The notes beneath the pieces were generated by a model that had not been told where the DNA came from, ran no database searches, and saw nothing but the letters and a program-made list of their open reading frames with translations. The translations under genes and the position numbers were made by a program. A DNA stretch of 64,000 nt from Phyto melanocephala. Taxonomy: Eukaryota > Arthropoda > Insecta > Diptera > Rhinophoridae. Positions 1-10,257 of this stretch are shown here, one piece after another. The DNA is taken from the NCBI GenBank assembly GCA_941918925.1, contig OW799233.1, positions 107,997,833-108,061,832 on the forward strand. Direction: 5' to 3'. How positions within the stretch are numbered: position 1 is the first letter of the stretch; every line of letters starts with the position of its first letter.

Positions 1-2
1 AA

Positions 3-74
3 CAACCTACGAAGAAAACAAGATCATCAGAACCACAAGCGTCAACTTCTACAAGGATGGATATTGCCAATAAT
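3..74 (+). other. possible 3' end of a coding exon or transposon ORF
   Basis: The first bases read openly in all three plus frames. Frame 3 gives a polar Ser/Thr-rich tail (QPTKKTRSSEPQASTSTR, then MDIANN) ending in TGA at 72-74. An ATAAATAAAA string about 85 bases further on could serve as a polyadenylation signal. The composition is richer in GC than the flanking DNA, which is why I note it. No family is recognised, and the window edge cuts off anything upstream. Confidence 0.15.
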
Positions 75-1018
75 TGAAAAAATGTTCTAAATTTTGTTTT
101 TATGCATATTATAATTGCGTATTAATTGCATATTATTTTATTTTCATTAAGTTTTTATAAATAAAAATTTTTTTTTGCATGATAATTTTTTAATTTATAT
201 TTTTATTTTAAGGGTGGTGGCTATAACTGATTTTTGAAATTCATACATTTACTCAATTGCGAATAAAAGCGAAACGCGTGCATCGATTTTTATGATCTTT
301 GTCTCATTTTGCTCATAGGTTATGTGACTTTGCGAAAAAATAACTAGACTTGAAACTTTTTTCCATTTTGGATTTTTTATGTATTTAAAAAAAAAAAAAT
401 TAAATTTTTAGGCAAAAAATAATTTTTTCCCTTCATACATTCATTTTTAACTTCGAAAGTGTTACTTGTATAGGAAAACAATATATGAACAGATTAAGGG
501 AATTGTAATTCTTAATTTTTTAAAATTTATTTCAACTAAATTGGGCTAGTGGTTGTCGAGCTATGTCAAACAACAGGGCCTAAAACGTGATAAATTCCCC
601 TATACGATAGTACTAACTTCAAATCGATACTAACTTCAAATCGCAGGTAAGAAGACAAAACGAATGATGCAGAAATTCTTCTTTTTGGGTCTAATTTCAC
701 ATACAGTTAACAGAATTGAGTTGGCAAATCATGTGTTGTACTGTGTTAATTAAAATCATTTTTGAAAATTATTGAAAATTTTAATTAATTTTTTAATACT
801 GTTTTAATTGATATTTTTCTCCATATTTTTTCAATTAAAACTATTAATTTTCATTTAATTAATAGTATCATTATGATGATTGGAGCAAAATTAAACAATC
901 TTTAATTAATAATATTAATTTCGTAATTAAAATCCATATTTATTTTTTTCTGTGTAACTTTTTGTTTGCTTGTTTCTGATGGGGTCATACGAAATGCCCT
1001 CAAACTGGTTCAAATGGT
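75..1018. other. AT-rich noncoding stretch
   Basis: No gene is seen. It holds poly-A/T runs and, at about 745-955, one copy of an AT-rich dispersed repeat that returns inverted at 37820-38060. Confidence 0.5.
745..955 (+). repeat. AT-rich dispersed repeat, copy 1
   Basis: Shared landmarks in the same order with the reverse complement of 37820-38060 are TTAATTAATTTTTTAATAC, TTTTAATTGATATTTTT, TTCAATTAAAA, TTAATTTTCATT, a GAGCAAAA core and TTTCGTAATT. Composition alone would not give ordered matches over about 200 bases, so this is a repeat family. Class unknown; a MITE is possible. Confidence 0.5.
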
Positions 1019-1162
1019 AACAAGTAAGAGCACTATATTCGGCTGTGCCGAATCTTTTATACCCACCACCAATTTTGTGTATAAAGCACAATATTTATTA
1101 TTTTGTTAATCGCTATGGAAAAATTTCTTTATAATAAAATATGTATCACTTTCTTTGTAGAG

Positions 1163-1690
1163 GATGGTTAAATTTTAAGGGCCCATGTTGAAGGTGAACT
1201 ACACCTAGTCTTTAAATTTGTTTTCTGCATTTCACTTGACATTTCTCAATCTCAAACTTACTCAATTTGATCCGTGGAAAGATACGCAAATGAGCAACGC
1301 GGTATAGTTATTCAGATTTTTTATAAAAATGGGCGTTTAAATCAAAATGCATTTTGTGCAGTTCGTAATTCTTTTGATCAACATAATCGTTCAAATTCGT
1401 TCACAATCGGAAGAGTTGTAAAAAATATTTAAATTTCTGCAAAACAGGTCTGTATAAAATGTTAGAAAATCTGTGAATGCCTTCTTAGTTCGTTGAATGG
1501 GAACCACTGCTGGTTATTGCGATAGTGTGGCAAAAGAGCAGTCAACCTCGCCTCATCATCATGCCCAACAATTGAGCATCAACATTTTTATTGAAAATTC
1601 GGACCATCAGATAGAGGAGAGGTGCCAAGGAGGGAGGGGGGGCATTTGGGTGCTATTTTGTTAAATACATAATTGAACCATACAAATATT
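1163..1690 (+). pseudogene. mariner-family transposase relic inside HINE-A
   Basis: The relic begins with the terminal repeat (gagg)ATGGTTAAATTTTAAGGGCC near 1163. It then reads, with frameshifts, an N-terminal helix-turn-helix region (around 1281-1430, matching NEQRVKVIQVFYKNGRSNQ) and a downstream piece near 1500-1590 (DSVAKEQSTS, HHHAQQLSINI). These match the DNA-binding half of insect mariner-type transposases, which bind the element's inverted repeats and cut at TA. The DDE catalytic half is absent, so no activity is expected. It is flanked by HINE-A sequence on the left and cut by the nested copy on the right. Confidence 0.7.
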
Positions 1691-1998
1691 TTAATTACAA
1701 CAAGTAAGAGCACTATATTCGGCTGTGCCGAATCTTTTATACCCGCCACCAATTTTGTGTACATTTAAAGTACATTAATTATTATTTTGTTAATCACTAT
1801 GGAATAATCTCTTTAAAATAAAATATGTATCACTTTCTTTGTAGAGGGTGGTTAAATTTTAAGGGCCCCTGTTGAAGGTGAACCACACATAAGCAACAAG
1901 TTTTTTTTGCATTTCATTTGACATTTCTCAATCTCAGACTAACTTAATTTGAACAGTGGAAAGATACCTAAATGAGCAACGCGTTAAAGTTATTCAGG

Positions 1999-2212
1999 TT
2001 TAATTATTTATTTTATTTGATCTCTTTTTTTAAATTTTCATATTTAAATATCCAATTTTTGTATTTAAATTCTCAATATTTCGCTACTCCTTCGTGTAGC
2101 ATCTTCAGGAAAATTCATTATTATTAATTAATTAATTAATTAATTATTATTAATTAATTAATTATTATTAATTAATTATTTGTAAATTAATTTTCAGGTT
2201 TAATATTCAGGT
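1999..2212. repeat. AT-rich insert with (TTAA)n and hammerhead-like core
   Basis: This interrupts the mariner relic and is bounded by repeats of TTCAGGTTTAAT. It contains a run of TTAA/ATTA repeats (about 2120-2180) and, on the minus strand, a CTGAAGA...GAAA motif. Confidence 0.45.
2079..2108 (-). other. hammerhead-ribozyme-like core motif
   Basis: Minus strand: CTGAAGA, then GCTAC and GTAGC pairing as a 5-bp stem around an 8-nt loop, then GAAA. This resembles the conserved CUGANGA / stem II / GAAA core of hammerhead ribozymes found in retroelements. One extra base sits between CTGAAGA and the stem, and I cannot identify stems I and III or a cleavage site. A related motif is at 31985-32013. 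Confidence 0.3.
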
Positions 2213-2439
2213 TTTTTTATGAAAATGGGCGTTCAAAACAAAATGCATTTTATGCACTTTGTAATTCTTTTGATCAACATAATCCTGCCTTCTTAGTTCG
2301 TTGAATGGGAACCACTGCTGGTTTTTGCGATAGTGTGGCAAAAGAGCAGTCAACATCGCCTCATCATCATGCCCAACAATTGAGCATCAACATTGTCAAT
2401 GAAAATTTGGACCATCAGATACTTCGATATGCTACTAAA

Positions 2440-3790
2440 ATGCTTTTGTAAATGTAGTCTTTCAATGAAAGTGGGCGTTAAAGTAGGTGTGTCAACAAAG
2501 TTTCTGCTAATAAATACAACTTAGATATTTCAATATAGTCCTTTATTTTCCAAAAAACTTTGTCAATAGAGAAATTACATGAATTTAAGATAAACCGTTA
2601 TATAAGAGGTAGGCGTTAAAGTGGGCGTGTCAACTAAGCTTTTTGGCACAACAATTACATTGATTAGAAGGATATATGTAGCAAATTTGATCATCATACC
2701 TCTAATTTTGGCGGTTTTGTGAGCTTTTAAATTTCATTAACGGTAGATAACGTGAAAAGTGGGCGATATAGTAGGCGTGTCAAAGTTGTTTTTACGAATG
2801 AGTACAACTTAGGTGTTTCAATTTAGCCCTTTATTATTCCAAAATCTTTATTAATAGAGAAATTATATGAATTTTAGGTAAAACGTTATATAGGAGGTGG
2901 GCGTACAAGTGGGCGTGGCACCTTAATTTTTTGGCACAGTACTGACACTGCCTAGGGGTATATACGTAGCAAATATTATCATCATACCTCTACTTTTGGC
3001 GGTTTTATGAGCTTTTAAATTTCATTAACGGTAGATAACGTGAAAAGTGGGCGTAATAGTAGGCGTGTAAAAGTTATTTTTGCTAATGGGTACAACTAAG
3101 GTATTTCAATACAGTCCTTTATTATTCCAAAATCTTTATTAATAGAGAAATTATATGAATTTCAGTTAAACCGTTATATGGGAGGTAGGCGTTAAAGTGG
3201 ACGTGTCACCTAAACTTTTTGGCACAACAATTACATTGATCAGAAGGATATACGTAGCAAATTTGATCATCAAACCTCTAACTTTGGCGGTTTTATGAGC
3301 TTTTAAATTTCATTAACGGTAAATAACGTGAAAAGTGGGCGTTATAGTAGGCGTATCAAAGTTGTTTTTGCGAATGAGTACAACTTAGATGTTTCAATAT
3401 AGCCCTTTGTTATTCCAAAATTTTTATTAATAGAGAAATTATATGAATTTTAGGTAAAGCGTTATATGGGAGGTGGGCGTAAAAGTGGCTGTGGCCCCTT
3501 AATTTTCTGGCACAGTAATGACATTGCCTAGGGGGCTATACGTAGCAAATTTGATCATAATACCTCTAATTTTGGTGGTTTTATTAAATTTTAAATTTCA
3601 TTAACGGCAGATAACGTGAAAAGTGGGCGTTATAGTAGGCGTGTCAAAATTATTTTTGCGAATGAGTACAACTTAGGTGTTTCAATATAGGCCTTTATTA
3701 TTCCAAAATCTTTATTAATAGAGAAATTATATGAATTTTAGGTAAAGCGGTATATGGGAGGTGGGCGTAAAAGTGGGCGTGGCATATTGA
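2440..3790 (-). repeat. 288-bp tandem array in nested HINE-A
   Basis: The landmark CATTAACGGTAGATAACGTG (or a close variant) starts at 2735, 3023, 3311 and 3599, exactly 288 bases apart each time. Each unit holds two GTGGGCG-type motifs roughly 144 bases apart (AGTGGGCGTGGCACC and AGTGGGCGTTATAGTAGGCG), suggesting an older half-length duplication. Confidence 0.85.
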
Positions 3791-4462
3791 TTTTCCGTTA
3801 CAAAAAATCGGGTCACCAAAAAGCAAAGTGTGCAAAATTTCAGAGTCGTACATCCAATTTTGTTGCTTTTTTGACGTTTTTGTTTTTAAATATACCGAAA
3901 AATACACTGTGCGGTATAAATTTTCGTACATTTTGATTGATAACTCCTCTCCTAATGCATAGATTTAGATAATTTTCGAGGAATAATATTGTTTTTATTT
4001 AGGAAATATATATTCGAAGTTTCATGAGTCTACGTTAATCCGTTTGGACACAATTCCATTTTATTCGATGTTCGTAGGACACGGTTTTTTCGACCTACTC
4101 TTGCTTTTCGAGCTATAACTCTCTTCCTAATATTCCGATTCAGCCCATTTTCAATACCAAACAAACCTTGTCTATAAGAAAGATTCTAGCAAAATTTGTG
4201 CCCCCTAGCTATTTCGGTGCGACCTCTATCGTGCTTTCAACAGACGGACAGACGGATAGACGGACAGACGGACGGACATAGCTAGATCGTCATCAAATCA
4301 AACCCTGATTCAGAATATATATACTTTATGGGGTCTAAAATGGATATTTCGATGTGTTACAAACGGAATGACAAAATGAATATACCCCCACCATTTTTTT
4401 GGTGGCGGGTATAAAAAGAAATAATAATAATAATATCCTAAATAATTTGTGTTTTATTTAAA

Positions 4463-4955
4463 TCTATAGGTATATATATAAAAGTGAAACTCTGTGTGTG
4501 TGTTAGCTATAATTTCGTGATTAGAAAAGTGGGCAGGGCCACGCCCATAAAAAATGGTTAGAATTATGAGGTACTTGCACCAGACCGATTTTTCTGAAAC
4601 TTTGCACACATATCGAGCTGTCATGACTTAATATTTTCGTGATTAGAAAAGTGGGCAGTGCCACGCCCATAAAAAAGGTATCATTTTGAGGTACTTGCAC
4701 TGGACCGATTATTCTGAAACTTTGCACACATATTGGCTGTTATAACTTTACAATTTCGTGATTAGAAAAGTGGGCAGGGCCACGCCCATAAAAACAAATA
4801 TAATTTTGAGGTACTTGCACTGGTCCGACTCTTCTGAAACTTTGCACACATATTGAGCTATTATGACTTTCCAATTTCGTGATTAGAAAACTGGGCAATG
4901 CCACGCCCATAAAAAAAATTATAATTTTTAGGTTTTTGCACTTGATATTCAACAT
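4463..4955 (+). mobile_element. Helitron, 3' end lost
   Basis: It starts TCTATAGGTATATATATAAA directly after an A, then a (GT)n run and a block shared with the Helitron at 11951-12828. About four tandem units of about 120 bp follow, each with GTGGGC..GGCCACGCCC and ACTTGCAC (at 4573, 4693 and 4813). It stops at TGCACTTGATATTCAACA and passes into the right terminal repeat of the outer element's mariner relic, so the expected CCGGG..CTAG terminus is deleted. Confidence 0.75.
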
Positions 4956-4989
4956 AAAATTTAACCACCCTTTATAACTTCGATATGCT

Positions 4990-6040
4990 ACTGAAATGCT
5001 TTTGTAAGTGTAGTCTTGCAATGAAAGTGGGCGGTAAAGTGGGCGTGTCAATAAAGTTTCTGCTAATAAATACAACTTAGATATTTCAATATAGTCCTTT
5101 ATTTTCCCAAAAACTTTATTAGTAGAGAAATTACATGAATTTAAGATAAACCGTTATATAGGAGGTAGGCGTTAAAGTGGGCGTGTCACCTAAACTTTTC
5201 GGCACAGTAATCACATTGCCTAGAAGGGTATATGTAGCAAATTTGATAATCATATCTCTAATATTATCGGTTTTATAAGCTTTTAATATTCATTAACAGT
5301 AGATAACATGAAAAGTGGGCGTTATAGTAGGCGTGTCAAAGTTGTTTTTGCGAATGAGTACAACTTAGGTGTTTCAATATAGCCCTTTATTATTATTTCA
5401 AAATCTTTATTAATAGAAAAATTATATAAATTTTAGGTAAAACATTATATAGGAGGTGGGCGTAAAAGTGGTTGTGGCACCTTTATTTTCTGGCACAGTA
5501 ATAAAATTGCCTAGGAAGATGTACGTAGCAAATTTTATCATCATAACTCTAATTTTAGCGGTTTTATGAGCTTTTAATTTCATTAACGGTAGATAACGAG
5601 AAAAGTGGGCGTTATAGTAGGAGCGTTTAAGTTACTTTTGCGAATGAGTACAACTCAGGAGTTTCAACATATGCCTTTATTATTCCAAAATCTTTATTAA
5701 TAGAGAAATTATATGAATTTTAGATAAAACGTTATATGGGAGGTGGGCGTAAAAGTGGGCGTGGCACCTTAATTTTTTGGCACAGTAATGACATTGCCTA
5801 AAGGGATATACGTAGCAAATTTTATCATCATATCTCTAATTTTGGCGGTTTTATGAGCTTTTAAATTTCATTAACGTGAAAAGTGGGCGTTATAGTAGGC
5901 GTGTCAGAGTTATTTTTGCCAATGAGTACTACCTAGGTGTTTCAATATAGGCCTTTATTATTCCAAAATCTTTATTAGTAGAGAAATTATATGAATTTTA
6001 GGTAAAGCGGTATATGGGAGGTGGGCGTAAAAGTGGGCGT
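4990..6040 (-). repeat. 288-bp array in outer HINE-A
   Basis: The CATTAA landmark starts at 5291, 5581 and 5869 (spacings 290 and 288). Units match the array at 2440-3790, with small indels. Confidence 0.8.
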
Positions 6041-6647
6041 GCCACATTGATTTTCCGTTAGAACAAATCGTGTCACCAAAAAGCAAAGTGTGCAAAATTT
6101 CAGAGTCGTACATCCAATTTTGTTGCTTTTATGACGTTTTTGTTTTTAAATATACCGAAAAATACACTGTGCGGTATAAATTTTCGTACATTTTGATCGA
6201 TAACTCCTCTCCTAATGCATAGATTTAGACAATTTTCGGGGAAAAACATTGCCTTTACCCAGCAAATATATATTCGAAGTTTCATGAGTCTACGTTAAGG
6301 CGTTTGGACACAATTCCATTTTATTCGATGTTCGAAGGACACGGTTTTTTCGACCTACTCTTGCTTTTCGAGCTTTAACTCTGATTTAGCCCATTTTCAA
6401 TACCAAACAAACCTTGTCTATAAGAAAGATTCTGGCAAAATTTGAGCCCCCTAGCTTTTTCGGTGCGACCTCTATCGTGCTTTCAACAGACGGACAGACG
6501 GACGGACATAGCTAGATCGTCATCAAATCAAACCCTGATTCATAATATATATACTTTATAGGGTCTAAAATGGATATTTCGATGTGTTACAAACGGAATG
6601 ACAAAATGAATATACCCCCACCATTTTTTTGGTGGCGGGTATAAAAA

Positions 6648-8358
6648 ATATGAAACGCTTTATGTGTAATGTTTGAGCAGGTGCCACGCTAATATTCTCT
6701 GTATTGTAACAATTTTAGTTTTTGTTCTGTCGAAGCTAGAACAAAAATATAAAATAAAAATCAGTTTGCAAATTATGCCAGTTTAGCAGCACAGTCCCGA
6801 GAAATTTGTTAAAAAATTAAAATTTTTTCGGTTTTATTTTTCTCCTAAATTTAAAATTTATCATTTTTCAATGCTTAAATACTTAAACTGACAAACGAAA
6901 ATAACACAATTTGTTGCTATTATTGTGCCAATTATTGTCAGACTACTTTAAACAATTTTAATATTTTTTTTTCGATATAAGTAAAAGAAGCTATGGATCA
7001 AAAATAAAAAAAAAACAAAATTACAATATAAAAAAATTTAACTTAATTTACTAAAAAACTGTAAGAGAAGCAAGTACTCTGGTACGTAATGTTTACAAGA
7101 ACAATAAAAGTGCCTAAAATCTTATAAGGATTGAAATTCCACCCTCTTAATAGATTTTGATAAATGACATATCTAAAACGATTTGAAAAGTTTGAATCAT
7201 CTTAATTGAAATAAAATTATTGGATTATAATTTAATTATAAGAAACATTAATTTCAATTCAATTAAATAAGAATAACTCTAAAATACTTTAAATTTACTT
7301 ACAGTTTTTCTTTTACTTTAAGTATTCGAATAATCGATTAATATTACTCGAATTATATATGATATAACTTTTCTTTTATAGATTAAATAGTTACAAATTA
7401 GTGTTCTTATTTTTTCCAAATATATATTTTTGGATAAAATTGGTCGACTAAACGAGTAAGTTTTAATGAAACGTACAGCTAATTAAAAAAATAAAATCGT
7501 TTTCATGATTCTCTTGTTTATTTTATCAAAATATATTACCACAAAATCAATTAGATATAATATTTATGTCTGTGTGTAATAATATAGATTTGTATTTAAA
7601 AATAAAATCTAATACTCACATACAACTAAAGTATCCAAAAATACTGCAAAACAATTAAATTGTTTTATTATTTATATTGAATATTTGAAAAACAAATAAA
7701 ACTAAAATATTCTTTATTGACTCTGTCTAGTACAAATTATTTAAGCAAACAATAGTTTTATTTATTTTTATCAATTTAATTGGAGAAACACATTCTCAAT
7801 ATTTAATTAGTTGTAACAACAAGATTCTTAATATTTCCTGTCAAACTTTTTTATTGCAGCATTTTATCTTACAAGAAATCCTGTTACTATTTATTACAAC
7901 AAGGGACTTACAAGTTACAAAAAAAAAAGAAAAAAAAAATACAAAGAAATTAAAACAATGAGAAGATATAAACAATTAAAATAACAATGAAAAAAATAAA
8001 ACAAAATGACTAACAATTTAAGTATATTTTAATCTATAAAGGAAACAGCAACAAACAATGTAGAAATAAAAATCCCACACTGCAACAAAAAAAAAACTAA
8101 TGATGGTTAATTTTTCAACACCAATTTTAAACAGAAGAATGTTTATATGTATAACTTAAGTACATTTTATATTCTTTTTTTTTTTTTGTTAATAATGCAA
8201 CAGCAACAACAAAAATACTTGCTTGTTGTTAACCCCTAAGGACTTAAGACACTTTTTCGCAAAAGACACAGAACGACATGAAAGATTTTTTTGTGCTTAT
8301 TTTAAAGACGCATGAATTATTCCAGAAATAAATTTAAATTTGTAACAGCAAAAGATTA
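6648..8358. other. AT-rich noncoding stretch
   Basis: I recognise nothing here. It is rich in A/T runs, with stops in all frames. Confidence 0.5.
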
Positions 8359-8477
8359 ACTGCCGTATTCATAAAAAATATTTTAGGTTTATTGAATGCT
8401 TATTTGACAAATTTCTATGCAATATCTGTCAAATAAGCTTTCAATAAACCTAAAATAGTTTTTATAAATACAGCAGT
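8359..8477. mobile_element. foldback MITE
   Basis: Two arms of about 50 bp form a near-perfect inverted repeat (ACTGCCGTATTCATAAAAAA...TTTTTATAAATACAGCAGT) around a 17-base loop. It has no coding capacity. The RNA or single strand would form a long hairpin. Superfamily not assigned. Confidence 0.7.
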
Positions 8478-9241
8478 AAGTAAATAAATGCCTTTCTTAC
8501 TTTGAGTATAATTTATCTTTAAGTATAACATGAAAAATTATTTGTCATTAGTTTATTTCATTTTTTTTAAACAGATTTGACCAAAGTAAATAATAAATTA
8601 CTTGTTGTAAGTTAAATGATGGCAACTTAAATTTTTATGAACAAATTAAAGGGGAAGGAGAAAGACGGCCTTAAAACATCTGTTATTTGTAATACGTAGT
8701 TGGATCAAAATAAATGATAGAGATCTAATTAAATTGTTAAGAAATCGACACTAAAGAAAATATAAAAAATCTGTTTTTTATATATATATTAAGCAGATCT
8801 AACTGATTTCATACTGTAGTATTTTTTATTACATAAATTTTTTGTTTTATACCTGCCAAACCTATCACCCATCATAGCGAAAATTTGGTTAAATCCTAGA
8901 TTGAACACATAAAAAATTTTAAAGTGTTTCCCAGTAGAAAAGACTTTTTCATTTAAAAATAAAAACGTAATTCTTAAGATATTTGTTAAATTTTAAATTG
9001 AAAACGTTCCGACAATGCCCGGTACGTTGTAGCACAGGAATCCTATTGTCCATAAATGATCCAATTTCTCTAAACTGGTTGACACATTAAGACAGTAAAA
9101 TTCTTTAAAATTTAAAAGGAGTCTCAGCATAACTTTCCAATTTTTTTAAATAAATTTTTACAGTTATAAAGTATTGCTCTTTCGCAGACAATGTAAACGA
9201 GGCAACTGCCAAATTTCAGAGTTGCCATTGGCAAAAAACAA
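8478..9241. other. AT-rich noncoding stretch
   Basis: No gene or repeat recognised. Confidence 0.5.
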
Positions 9242-9492
9242 TCTATATATATATATAAAAGTGAAACGCTGTGTGTGTATGTAAAACCGAAACCGTAAAA
9301 CCGATCGAACTCAAACCTTACCAAGTTGTTGTACACACTCAAGGGAGAGTTTATGGGTGGTAAAAAGTGGGCGGGTTCTACGCCCATACAAATAAGTTAT
9401 AATCTTGGGGTACTTGCACTGGACCGATTTTTCTGAAACCTTGCACACATATTGAACTGTCATGACTATACAGTTTCACAGGGCTTGGCTAG
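9242..9492 (+). mobile_element. short non-autonomous Helitron
   Basis: It begins TCTATATATATATATAAAAG after an A at 9241 and ends GGGCTTGGCTAG, followed by T at 9493, the A|T target expected of Helitrons. Inside are a short GT-rich run, the GATCGAACTCAAACCTTACC block, one GTGGGCGGGTTCTACGCCCA motif and one ACTTGCACTGGACCG unit. It is a 251-bp version of 11951-12828 lacking the tandem expansion. Confidence 0.85.
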
Positions 9493-9551
9493 TTAAACCA
9501 ATAAAAAATCTTCATCTCTAAAATAGTAAAAATCCGCATGTGATATACAAA

Positions 9552-9905
9552 AAGCCATTCCGTCTACTCAAATCCACTATGTGGCGGGGCAAGAGCTGAC
9601 TGGGTAATATTTTTTTGAATAATATCGACAATACGGTTACTGTTGCCGGCAAATGCTACAGGACCACGAACGGCTACTTACTTCCGAAATTGAATGAACG
9701 GGGCTTGGTAAAATTTTTGGGGCAGAAGCCACAATGGATATTGTGAAGGAAACACTTTCTAGTCAAAAAATCTCCCGTTTTGGCGATTTCATATAGCCAA
9801 TGAGATCAACCAATTAAACTATCCCATACTTATTTCTTAGGGGGTGCTTGAAGTCATGTGCTTATGCTAATCAGCCCCAGAAAGTCCAAATAAGGATTCT
9901 CATAA
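9552..9905 (+). pseudogene. mariner-like transposase catalytic-region relic
   Basis: With several frameshifts and stops, the plus strand reads pieces of the C-terminal half of an insect mariner-type transposase: CGGARADWVIFF, then NTVTVAGKCYRTTNGYLLPK, LNERGLVKFLGQ, TMDIVKETLSSQKISRFGDF and finally LFLRGCLKSCAYANQPQKVQ. In intact relatives these correspond to the stretch from VWCG..GPYFFE through QQDGATCHTA and PPRSCDLTPLDYFLWG. Here the QQDGATCH segment with the second catalytic Asp is gone and PPRSCDL is degraded. Terminal repeats were not found. It is an old fossil, unlike the terminal-repeat-bearing copy at 33916-34309. Confidence 0.65.
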
Positions 9906-10257
9906 GTTAAAATCACTTTTCTATTTAGTAAATAAGTTATCCAAAAAAAAAAATTGGATGAATTTGCCAATTTTTTCCAAGCGTGTGTCCAGCCAATAAT
10001 TTTTCTATTAAAAATTAAATTATAGTATAATGTTATTGATCGAACGAACGAACAATATTTGCGTAGTACACAAAACAATAGCCTTTGAAATAAACCAAAG
10101 CTGCAATTTACAGACAGGCAGACTTGCTTACTACTGACGGATAAATTGGTACTAAATATTCGTTTTAAATGGTTTGAGGCTGCTATATTTTAAGATTATT
10201 TCGATGTCATCTTTTTGTTTGTTAATTATACTAACTTCTGCCAATTAAAAAGATATT
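9906..10257. other. noncoding stretch
   Basis: Nothing recognised. Confidence 0.45.

Larger units (their letters stand above)
1844..2421 (+). pseudogene. mariner transposase relic with internal insert
   Basis: The left terminal repeat GAGGGTGGTTAAATTTTAAG starts at 1844, directly after a TA. The helix-turn-helix coding relic (NEQRVKVIQ) is broken at about 1998 by an AT-rich insert ending near 2212. The frame then resumes with NGRSKQNAFYALCNSFDQHN and a later DSVAKEQSTSPHHHAQQLSI piece. The right terminal repeat is missing: sequence passes directly at 2421 into the 288-bp array. It lacks every catalytic residue and is dead. Confidence 0.7.
1699..4416 (-). mobile_element. HINE-A element, nested copy
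   Basis: A nearly complete copy inserted in the outer element. The minus-strand 5' end is the GGTGGCGGGTATA hairpin at 4390-4416, and a GTCY micro-array lies at 4246-4276. The 3' hairpin ATTCGGC/GCCGAAT is at about 1719-1735. From 3' to 5' it carries a truncated mariner relic (1844-2421) with a 214-bp insert, a 288-bp repeat array (2440-3790) and a unique 5' block (3790-4416). Confidence 0.8.
1019..6647 (-). mobile_element. HINE-A (DINE-1-like) element, outer copy split by a second copy
   Basis: Read on the minus strand, the 5' end is the TATACCCGCCACC / GGTGGGGGTATA hairpin at 6617-6647, followed by a GTCY micro-array at about 6485-6510. The 3' end is the palindrome ATTCGGC-tgt-GCCGAAT at about 1040, then a short tail ending CTTACTTGTT at 1019. 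The interior stops at about 1698 and resumes at about 4417. In uninterrupted copies these two edges are adjacent (landmark ATTATAAAAAGAAATGATAA near 32550), so copy 1699-4416 inserted here later. A Helitron (4463-4955) also lies inside. Family assignment rests on remembered DINE-1 architecture. Confidence 0.75.

Noticed and set aside
2440..3790. CRISPR-like regular repeats
   Set aside because: Units are 288 bp with no short repeat-spacer pattern, and the genome is clearly eukaryotic.
1019..6647. Explaining the paired HINE-A copies as a tandem duplication by unequal crossing-over
   Set aside because: Comparison with 31348-33881 shows the outer edges are contiguous in an intact element, so a nested insertion is simpler.
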